Source: Anthostomella pinea (lineage: Eukaryota; Ascomycota; Sordariomycetes; Xylariales; Xylariaceae). Taken from it: 64,000 nucleotides of DNA. The stretch is from the NCBI GenBank assembly GCA_963556695.1, contig CAUWAG010000003.1, positions 744,001-808,000 of the forward strand, in the 5' to 3' direction. Positions 54,858 through 64,000 of this stretch are shown in pieces; the first letter of the stretch is position 1, and every line of letters starts with the position of its first letter. The notes beneath the pieces were generated by a model that was not told the origin of the DNA, did not search any database, and saw only the letters and a list, made by a program, of their open reading frames with translations. The position numbers and the translations under genes are program-made.

Positions 54858-55643
54858 GGTGTCTTGTGGAGAGTTATGCTGAAATTATACAGGCAGAATG
54901 GTTTGTAAATTGACGAGATTGTGATTGACTTGTCCCTTGCTATGTATGCGCTTGTGTCGAAGAGTAACACAGGGAGAAGTGAAAGAGGGTGAAGATATAA
55001 ACATGAGAAGAAGAAGAGGACAGAGAGGGTAGGTAATGGGAAAAGCTTATGAATATGGACACGTTGGTGCGCCGCTCACGGTGGAGCTAGTTATTCCATG
55101 AAGCCACAGGCAGTGGTTCACCGCAAATCCAACACATGCGGTGAAGTGAAATTCGTCTGGAATAGAACGGCACAGTAATCGTCGGGCAGATGATCAGAAA
55201 ACCACGTGTTCGTTCTACACACAGATATTTACCAGAAGACATGCAAGTCACTAGACCATCTGAGGTCAAGTACCCTGGCGGACGGCCAATCAATGCACCG
55301 TTCCAGACAATGTCGGTGTAGACTTGCAGCAATTAGGAATGCTGGCTATGTTACAGGCTACATGTCTTCTTTCTTGAGGCTTCTGACCACCTCGCATTGA
55401 CTTGATATGACGCAGCTCACTAGAAACAAGATATTTTGCCATCAGCAAGCAACGGCGAGGTGAGTTCCCTGATCCCCACAAGAATAGCACAGGAGATAGG
55501 GGACAGACGGAAAGGCACAAAAAGGGGTAAAAGTGGGACAGTCGAGGACATCCTCAAGAGAATGGTACTTTTCAAGGGAAGTGAATGCAAAACAGAGCTA
55601 CAACTGATCTTCCCGTCAAGCCATACATCCTGATCTGTCATTG
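54858..55643. other. intergenic
   Basis: Promoter side of the 58-aa gene, then sequence with short frames only (55087-55674). Nothing recognised. Confidence 0.45.
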
Positions 55644-56340
55644 CCAAGGTCCCGACCAACTCAATCCACGTCAATATGGGGGTCCCGTTAAGTAGGTTGG
55701 TAAGCTTTTTGAAAATTTTCCAATCGAGTTGATTGACGTTGATTAACAGAGGGGTCCCGTGAATATTGATTAAAATCCGTTAATATAAAAAGATATAAAA
55801 AATAGCAAGGTTTTATAAGGTATAAGAAGTATTTTGGCATGACTTATTATAACTCGGATTATCGGATCATCAGAGTCAGAACATGGGGGTGATGATCGGT
55901 CTATTGCGTTGCGTTTTTTATCCATGGGTCTGGGGGACCAATCTAGTACTAAATACACACCAAAATACAAAGATGTACCCATCCATTGATCCTCCAGCCA
56001 AAGATCCCTTGTCTATCACCCATGAAAGCCACCTTTCCTGGTGCTTCCATCCCTTTATTCTGCCAAGGTGCCTGCCTGACCCCTTGTCAGCTGGCAGCCT
56101 CCCTGACTGCCACCATACTGCCACCATACTGCCACCATACTGCCACCACAATCCTCACACGGATATTTTAATATGGTAAAAAAAAAATTCCCACGATATC
56201 TACGTCAATATCAACTCACGATAGCCTTATCGTTAAGTTGGTTACTAAGGCTGCAGGGGTATCAGTGGATTGAGTTGACGTAAATATCCACGTCAATATC
56301 AATCTACCGCGGATATCCGCTGAGTTGTTCGGGACCTTGG
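55644..56340. mobile_element. 697-bp TIR element, non-autonomous
   Basis: The left end is ccaaggtcccgaccaactca; the reverse complement of the right end is ccaaggtcccgaacaactca (19 of 20 match). Subterminal copies of short motifs (cacgtcaatat, gggtcccgt, attgacgttgatt) repeat in both orientations. The centre carries four ctgccaccata units (56114-56147). No transposase. No convincing target duplication. Confidence 0.72.
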
Positions 56341-56734
56341 TTATTGCACCCAGGAGGAGCAAGGTTCGATTCACTAGAGGGAAGGCCACCCTCAAAGTGT
56401 CCAGTAATGAAGCCTACCGTGAAGTACAATTGGCGTATGGACTCCCACAGAGATATCGTGAACAACGCCCGTGGGGACCTACAGCCAATGAAGGGTCCAT
56501 GCATCGATGCGTCTACGATGAGATGACGTGGGCTCCAGGCACACCGCACAGACAGCACTTCGAGTACCGCCTCCTTTCATCGTCCTCACCATCACCGGGC
56601 AAACAAATTGATCCCAGCTTGCCTCAATGACAAATATCCGCGAAGTCGGTATCCTGCCCAGTGACAGCACACTGATAAGGACTTGTGACTTTGCGCGCAT
56701 GTCATTAAAGAATCGGTTGCAGCTATAGGTAAGG
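56341..56734. other. short frame next to the TIR element
   Basis: A plus frame runs 56325-56630 (101 codons) across the element border. It has no motif and I do not call it a gene. Confidence 0.35.
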
Positions 56735-57545
56735 TATGATGATGATGATGATTGTATTTAACGTGGGGGATCGCTCCTTGGTAGTGCAAACCATGCCTCC
56801 CAGAGCCTCTGCATCGCAGGGTTGTGAAGGTATCAAGATAATAAGTACAGTCAGTCCCGCTCACGAGCCCATCCCCGTTGTTGCGGCTGTATGACTTTGG
56901 GGTCATCCATCTGGTCCTTTAAGAACAGCTATCTATCAGAGGCAGATTAATAAAAAGAACTTGCTTTTCTCAATAAATCTTGCTCATTCCACGCTCCTCT
57001 CCCCCAAGTATTGTAAACAGGCTGTCCTAGACGAGTACCTGGGCAGCAGTCAGTTTTTCCCAAGCCTCTTACAAAAGAAAATATGTTGTGGTGTTCTCTT
57101 CTCACCGCAGTTGCAGTGATTATTCGAGTCTGTATGCCCAAAGCGTTCGTGGTATCTGGCAAAGTCGCCATGTCCAGATCTGGCCGTTAGAAATCTGTGT
57201 AAAGTACTCCTCTTAAAAGATATAAGGTCTCTTTTAGTTATTGCATATGAGTATACTTCTTGATACCTAGGTTCTGATTGGTCTTTCCACCATTGATTGA
57301 ACTCTTTCTTGCCCTTTCTTTTGAGATCTCTCTTAACCCACGAGATTGTGGGAAGGTTTGTCGTGTCTGATTCTAGCATGGCACCCTCTTTTGCTAGTGT
57401 GTCGGCAGCTTCGTTGCCATCAATTTCTCGGGGTCTGTGAGGTGGCTGCTAAGCTACTAAACGATTAAAATCACAAGTAAGGCAGTATCTAATAGCCTTT
57501 GTTGGTACACGGCCGCATATTCGATTACACTCCTTCTGTATTCGT
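56735..57545 (-). mobile_element. LINE 3' fragment: RNase H end and C-terminal Cys/His region
   Basis: Minus-strand reading gives IDGNEAADTLAKEGA (RNase H motif with catalytic Asp, near 57420), then LHRFLTARSGHGDFARYHER and the CNCGEKRTPQHIFFC knuckle, the usual end of Tad-like LINE ORF2. A stop at 57050 and later decay end the frame. A (ATG)n run at 56735-56752 may be the element's 3' tail. This is a different lineage from the LINE at 20.3 kb (HGDFARYHERF versus LRAFLFQRRVPG). Confidence 0.75.
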
Positions 57546-58545
57546 CGCTCGGGACATGGAGGCCTGTAGCTGGAGCCAGCAGGCAAAGGGAACGAAGGAC
57601 CACACGGACTTACTAAGGAGACTTATCGGGCGTATAATAATGCCAGCCAGCAACATTATGTCTATTCAATTCCTCTCAGCAGGCTTCGTGACGTGTAATT
57701 AGATAGCTTCTGTTATCGAGAAGCCTGTCATGCCCACTTCGCCATGCGTGCTGAAACTGACAGCGGTAGTAGCTGAGACGAGGGATACTATTGCTCGATG
57801 ATTGCCCATGTCTATGCACGATTGCAATCGCAATCTTGTTGAGTATTATGTGAGGAAACTTAAACCAAGCATCCACTCGATAGTCTGACCATGGGCGGCT
57901 CGCTACTCCTATGGTGACTGAGGAAGCTGGTCAAGTCGGGTAGCTATCATCTCTTCGTTGGGGCCAACATCGGAGGGCATCAACAGAGACGTAAAAAAGA
58001 AATACATAAGGAGTCAAGAGTTGACCTACTTCTCGGTTACCTTGATGAGCGTTGCAATTCGATTAAGGCTCTTGTTTGTCCCACCCATCCAATGTTTTTT
58101 CACCGTCAGCTCATGCGCAGCAGGAACGACTTTGCAGGGGATGTGCGAAGAGATGGATGATTGACCCCCTACGCATGTCGAAAGTAAGAGACACAATATG
58201 GACGTAGATCAAGCGTTTCTCATTGAACCGACACTAGACGAACGGTTTTAGTATGTAGGCGCTGCAATCGAATTCGCTCCAGGTCGTGGAGAGCCCCCTT
58301 TACAACATATTTCAGCCACAACTAGCACCGCCACCAGCCACACATACTTCCCACAACAACACGTCGCACGTGCGGTGCGTGACGACCTCACAACTCCATC
58401 TTCAACTTCATCACCTCCAGCTCCCAATGAGAACTACTTTCGGCGAACCCACACGCGACTCTTGAAAATGCAGCTACTATCCCAGTACCGAGATGAATCG
58501 TAGGATAGTCTTTCATACCCTCTAAATATCATACTACAATTGTAA
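57546..58545. other. 1-kb stretch without a supported gene
   Basis: Only short frames. No element or RNA gene is recognised. Confidence 0.4.
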
Positions 58546-58906
58546 CTACTGCTCCACCCTTGCATCAATCCCGAAAGCGCGCCCAACGGCTCGAAGATGC
58601 CGGCCATCAGCCTCGTCGATTGCCTGGCAGGGCACATTCCGACGTGATGCCTCCAAAATGGCATCTACAACCAGCTTGCCTCTTTCGCTGCTGCTCAGAG
58701 GGACCTGACAGTTGTCCTCTGAGCAGAGTCATGACGTCTCCTTTTGGTAGACTGGATTGCTGGCTCCAAACATTCCTGCCTGCCAGAGACGCCAGCCTGT
58801 GATGTTTGGTCCTCTTCCACTCACCACAGGAAGGTACACGTCAGAGCTCACAATTGACCTACAAGCGGAGCATGGGCACATCGGAAACCCGTACCCGTCG
58901 TACCCT
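58546..58906 (-). CDS. possible 3' exons of an unrecognised gene
   Basis: A minus frame ending in TAG at 58546 reads LSSSERGKLVVDAILEASRR, then NVPCQAIDEADGRHLRAVGR. Upstream, another block reads RGYDGYGFPMCPCSACRSIV up to a possible donor GTGAGT near 58830; joining it to GACAACTGT near 58700 keeps frame. Both parts look more like protein than the other frames. There is no start codon in reach and no known motif, so this may be a remnant. Confidence 0.25.
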
Positions 58907-59813
58907 CGAGCCGATATGAACCACCATCACCATCTCTGCTGCCCCCCTACACTTATATATAATGATACCTATTTAAGTCGTCCGATGTGTCAGTCTTTGG
59001 AAACCGTTGTGGAATCAAGAATAGCTCAACAGCTACTCACCCTCTCTCGTTTCTGTTCTCGGTTGTACTGTGGAGAGACGGAGAAGCACGTCGATCGTAG
59101 CTGAGTGGTATGTACTGCTGCCGGTATCTATGCATGCCTTCTAATAGAATGTGCAGGACGACAAGTTGCATACCGAGACTAAAGATATCAAAGGAGGAGA
59201 CCAACGAGGTATCCGGCTGAGTACACACTATGGTGCGGCAGACTTGACCGGAGTAAGAGATCTCCTGAGGCCATGCCGAGGCCAGCCAAAAATTCCAACT
59301 GAAAGGACATTGGCGTTGGGCTTTCAGGTGGCCTGTCCCAGCAAACGGGTAGGCTTGGTTGCTGTGGAGGGAACGCTACGTAAAGTGACTCGAGGGTGAC
59401 CTACAGCTGACAGCGAAGAGTACTGCCTTTAGGTACTTACCGACCACAAGCCCTCATCGCCCCGATGCCTAAGGTTCGTAGCAAACACACCAGGGATCCA
59501 CTCAGGTCGCTATAATTTTCGAGCAGACGTGTGGGCCGCGTAATCTGCCACTTTACCTCTACTCTGCTGACCTTGCACCTTTCGCAGATCCCGCCCTCTC
59601 GCAACCTACACATGCAGTTGCAGAATTTTCGAACCCTACTCTCACCACTCAATTTACCATTCCTTTGGTTTGCGCACACCGCAATCTGTCAATCTCGCTG
59701 CAATCTTGGCAGATCCTCAATCTGTTCATCTCGCAATCGAAGGCACCTGTACATTTCCCCATCTTGACTATAGTCCCATCTCAACACGCCAGCGAACAAC
59801 TCTAAGCACAAAG
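58907..59813. other. intergenic, upstream of the giant pseudogene
   Basis: Short frames only. It contains C/T-rich leader sequence near 59690-59810. Confidence 0.45.
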
Positions 59814-62800
59814 ATGAGTCTGCTCCAAGCTGTCTTCAATCATGTGGTGCTGCCTCCTCAAGTACCGGGCTGCAGCGATGCGGACCCTGAGGGCGTGTCT
59901 CGCGATGTAGCACTACGACTCCTTCACGCTTGTAACACTATCAATGCGCTCTCGAACCCGCATTGGTCTGAAGCCTTCCAATCTCTTCAAGCTTTGCTTG
60001 CCGACTGCCTATCTCTCAACACAGGCCGTCTCGAAAGGTCGACGCTCTTGGAACACTACCGCCAACTTCAGCCGGGTCAGATGCTTGTTCTGCACGTAGT
60101 TGAGCAGAATGCCGCATTACTCATCCGCCGCGAGGAAAGGTCAGTTAATCAATGCCGAAAGAGTCGATGAAACACCATTTTGCTGACTGAATACCCTAGC
60201 AATGACCGGCATCGTGTCATATTCGAAGCCTTTGAGACGTCACCTGCCGCAGAGAAAGTACTCGCTGCAGGCCATACCTTGCAGTGGGACTTCCCTGGTC
60301 GCTCCGCACAGTTGTCTTTCGCCACTTCTTCGGACAAGTCTTTTCAAGAAAGTCTGGCTATCTTCCTCGAGCAAGCCAGCATGGAACCGATCTATAGCCT
60401 TCAAGCTGTCGCCAGGAAGGCCAATACCTGTGTAACCGAGGAGCGGGACACCACCGACCCAGCGCTGACTACGCAGATGCTCATGCCGCTTCTGGAGGCG
60501 ATGGAAAACACTTCGAACCACCTCTACAAAAAAAGAGAGTGAGAGATGATGTCAACATACAAGAAGGCGCCAAATTATCCTGGCGACGACTCCCTTTCTG
60601 GCTGGTCTTGCGTGTCGCAGCTCAACGACACCTCTGCCTGTCCTTGGGGAATGAACAGGGTCGCTTCGGGTACCAGTTTCTGATGTGCATTTTGCTCTCT
60701 GAGCTTCTCACAGAATCTGCGGGGCAAACTGAGTCCTGATTTGACCACCACGCTCTGCGCCAAGCTGTCCCGACGCATGGCGAAGCTGGAGTTGGACCGA
60801 ACCAAGATCGAACCTGCCAGTATTGAACCCTACGACAGCTTGTTCGCCCATCTCGGCCCCATGGTGAAGGGTGCTATCGCAGAGTCTACCAGCCAAATCA
60901 AGGTGGCATGGGAATCCTACAAGCGTACAGTAACCCGACATATCCCGAAGCTTGATGTGCGCGTTCCTGACCGGGCACTGAGGCTGTCCCTGCCTAACAG
61001 TGGTATGTACCTAGACCGAATCTTGGACCGTCGGTCATCGCAGCAACGAGTTCTGGGATCGTCTAGTCTTCCGGAACCACTGGACAAATCTGTGGCGCAG
61101 ATACAAGACTTTACCGATCACATGTTTCTCCTCGCAAAGTTGGAAATGCGAGCTCTGGACCAAGAGCAAGTCGAATCATCCAGCAAGAGTAGATGTGAAA
61201 AGCACTGCATTGGTCTAGAGGAAGAGATTGACAATATCTTCAGCGAAGTGGATACATGGTACAAGTCGGACCCCGAGCAGATTAGTGTCATGGTCCTTGC
61301 ACTTCTCGCCTTATGGGCTTGACTTGACGAATGCGCCATTATTGCATGCCCCATCTTGCGACACTATCGCCCTGCTTTCAGCCCCAAACTGCTTGATGTC
61401 CTTCAACTTCCTACCAAGTCGCAAATGTGGAGATTGCAAACAATTCAAACATACCTAGCTGATCGGCATTCCGGATCGCAACATGGCACCATCCTGGACC
61501 AGACCGGCAAGAATTGCTTAGCCTCGCGGTACGTCGCAAACTACCCAGAAATGCAGGCTTTGGGCTCGAAGATCCAGAGCGCGTCAGATAAAGCCGACAG
61601 GAACAAGGAAGCAGAATGGAAGCGATGCTGTGAAACATACGACGGCCATACGGAAGAAATTCAAGATGGTGTCTGCACCTGTACCTGGATAGTTCGAGGA
61701 GGAGCTCGAGAGCGTGATGTTCGTGGATGTAAGAAATGTTGCCACTGGCGAGAACGGAACCGCCTGAAGATCCAAGCGCAAGAGGCGCTTCTCCCCAAGA
61801 ACAGCCCAGCCAGGGTGGCGATGGTATTTGAGCTTGCTAATCCGAGCTACTTGGCTGCGAGCCACCTGGCGGATCCTACGAGAATTGGCACACCCAAGCC
61901 GCTCCCTCAGTTCCCCAAGCCCTCAAATCGCACTCAGGGACTGTGCACCTCTTCAACGCTACATGACGGCCAAGCCACAGGGGATTTCAGTCGCATCAAC
62001 CATCAAATGCTTCGACCAGACCCATTACAAATTCAAGACAGGAAAGGTCCCCCTCCCCCGTGTTGTGATACCGCTGGGCGCGAGCTTCGAACTGTACGAT
62101 CACGACTCTGAACTATGGGTCAAGGACCTCGGCGGAATTTTGACATTCCAGCACATATGTGGTGTTCATGTCCCTCGCGGTCTTCAGTCCACAGTCATGC
62201 CGGAAATCCAGCACCCTCTACCTGATATTGACGGACCCTCGTCCTACGAAATTCGAGCGAACCAGAGCCATTGTCCGTCGAATATGTCCGTTCACAAATT
62301 CTGCGCATTCCAGAAATTATTTGCCGGCAAGGAGCGACGTTGGCCCAATATATTAGTAGAAATGGGCTCGTCAAACCTCAACTCCAGCAGCGAGGATACA
62401 ATGCGCATGCTATGCGAACTCGCCGTCCAGGCTTGCCCACGGTCGTCAGATTATAAGTTCCGCATTGTTCATGCTGTTTTCGAGAAGCCAGCTATCGTAA
62501 AGCGTTTGGTTGAACTCATCAAAACACGCCTGTGTGCCATATCCAGCAACTGGCGAGAGCACAACTGTATGGAGCTACTCCTTACGCTGAGCTTGAGACT
62601 GTTCACTCTGTCTAGCTTCTCGAAGAAAGAAGCCGGCTACCTGATCAGAGATGCAAGAGATGCGACCTTGAACTGGATAGCCCGCCTTCGAGAAGAGGCG
62701 AGGATTGCCGTCGATGGCGACGCAGCACATCGTACTGCCATGTACGGCTTGTACGCCGCTCTGTTATGTCGGCGGACGTTCAGCACCTACAAGTATCCCT

Positions 62801-64000
62801 ACGTCATGGAGGCGGAAGAGCTCACTGCCTGGGTCCAGGCTTCTGTGGCGTTGCAGGAGAACCTAGTAACACAGATCAACACTCTACCTTTAACGTTGAG
62901 AAGGTTCTTCATTCGTGACGCCAAGATGGCATTTCACATCCAGGACATCCTTCGAGATGCCGTCGAAACCCATACCGCCTGTGTTGGTGATGGAATCGTC
63001 AGCGCCTGGTCGGATGCTGCAGACGGTGTCACTACACGCTTCTCGAAATGGACCTTTCTCACCAAACCCCACAATCGCTGGGTCTATGCTACAGTATCTG
63101 ACACGAACCAGGCTGGCTTGATATTCCGTCAAAGGGTGCACTTCAACCTCATTGAAGGTCATCTTCTGGTCAATGGCAAGCTGCCGCTCGAAATCCGCGA
63201 GAACCCTATCGTGAAGGGCATGTTTGGTAACCAGCACCTATTGACCTATCCATCATCCCTAGAGGGCATGACACATCGACTCGCCGATCATAAGGGCGGA
63301 CATCAGGTGCATTTTGGCGTGCAGGAGGGCCAAGTCGTCATTCGTGCGCTGTCGAGCGATGGTCTGCTCGAGTACGTGCCCAAGTCCGTCTTCAAAAGCC
63401 TACATAGCTTTGATTTGCCATCAGAACTAGTGGACAGTTGCTTCCACTGGCTCAATACGACAACAAAATATCTCGAAATCCGTCAAATCTCGTCCACCTG
63501 GAAGACAAAGGAGAGTGACTGGGTCATGGACGTCCCGAGACGCAGGGCCAAACGTCGCAGAGTCACCCTAGTGGATCCCCAGTCAAGCGTATTCACCCAG
63601 ATAGCAGCGATATTCCACGCCTTTGAACAGCCGGAGAAGCTCACAGTCTACCAGCCGGATGAAGGATGTATGTGGGTTGAGTTACGTCAGATGGACTTGT
63701 CCTTCGTGAAAGCCAGCGGCTTGCTCGAGTGCCGTCAGCTCAAGGCGGTAATTGACCCGAACCAGGATCCCGGGACGTGGCATGGCCTTGCGAGCAATTT
63801 GTGCTACAAGATGTAGTCTCTGCCAGGCGGAGTATATTGATACCTTTTGGGCGCATGACCTTCGTGCGCCATGGCCTGCATGTACATGTGTGCGTGATCG
63901 GCGCACTTGACTATGGCAGATATACAATCAACCAGCTCTCGGGCCGGATTTCCTGCCCTCCTGAGCCGCGGCTCATATACATGAAGGCTCTCTGTCACGC
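59814..64000 (+). pseudogene. DUF6606/DUF3638-type giant protein gene, broken; runs off the window
   Basis: Exon 1 is 59814-60139 (SLLQAVFNHVVLPPQVPGCS), with a 60-nt intron (GTCAGT...CCCTAG), then ESNDRHRVIFEAFETSPAAE. These match the N-terminal DUF6606 region of the fungal giant proteins, often labelled ubiquitinyl hydrolase. Then: one extra base in an A-run near 60530 moves the frame (RRLPFWLVLRVAAQRHLCLS); a second shift near 60710 moves it back (NLRGKLSPDLTTTLCAKLSR); TGA at 61320; a shift near 61858 (to ATWRILRELAHPSRSL); then a long frame to 63816 (WPNILVEMGSSNLNSSSEDT, ISSNWREHNCMELLLTLSLR, FEQPEKLTVYQPDEG, IDPNQDPGTWHGL). A last shift near 63797 continues as FVLQDVVSARRSILIPFGRM to the window edge. 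The DUF3638/DUF3645 part would lie beyond 64000. Role in the family is poorly known. Confidence 0.82.

Noticed and set aside
1..64000. CRISPR array, bacterial-type operons or rRNA genes
   Set aside because: None is present; the repeats seen are minisatellites and transposon ends in a fungal nuclear genome.

Overview
The window is nuclear DNA of a filamentous ascomycete (Pezizomycotina). The genes carry short GT-AG introns (47-117 nt is typical), and the families are fungal: a Zn(II)2Cys6 regulator, an anthrone-oxygenase-like DUF1772 protein, and a giant DUF6606/DUF3638-type protein. The transposons (pogo/Fot1, Tad-like LINE, Ty3/gypsy) carry stop codons and AT-rich decay of the kind caused by repeat-induced point mutation (RIP). 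I cannot name the species.

Layout. 0-8.2 kb is a gene block, all minus strand: a two-exon hypothetical protein, a Gfo/Idh/MocA dehydrogenase, a secreted gamma-glutamyltranspeptidase and a secreted pepsin-like protein, plus a 547-bp RIP-like TIR element at 1.36 kb. 8.2-10.5 kb is almost empty. 10.5-19 kb is an accessory patch of small membrane or secreted proteins built by local duplication. It holds two tail-to-tail paralogs of an unrecognised membrane family (12.06-12.79 plus, 13.59-14.31 minus), a third locus from which only the flanks survive (18.2-18.9 kb), a repeated promoter segment (10.8 and 15.2 kb), and a 2.4-kb pogo element with near-perfect 50-bp TIRs lodged between one of those promoters and a small ORF. 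19.8-25 kb is repeat-rich: minisatellites, a 5'-truncated LINE, and a RIP-degraded 1.86-kb Fot1-type element.

25-30.6 kb has a frameshifted DUF1772 gene, a small cysteine-rich secreted protein, a GNAT acetyltransferase and a secreted protein with a damaged 5' part. 30.8-35.4 kb is a Ty3/gypsy element with about 130-bp LTRs, stop codons and no integrase. A 325-bp foldback element follows. 37.2-48.8 kb is core genome: Zn2Cys6 regulator, ribosomal protein eL20 and a CSN12/Thp1-type PCI protein sharing a divergent promoter, a membrane-anchored coiled-coil protein, and a BTB/POZ protein. 48.8-59.8 kb is gene-poor, with a small secreted protein, a fungal protein of unknown function, a short gene ending inside a MITE, a 697-bp TIR element and a LINE RNase H fragment. 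From 59.8 kb to the right edge lies a DUF6606-type giant gene broken by several frameshifts and a stop.

The strongest candidates for something undescribed are the paralogous membrane family at 12-14.3 kb, with its conserved phase-0 intron and LAD...GGNW motif, and the local duplication and promoter-capture history around it. All splice sites are read by eye, and no homology search was possible.
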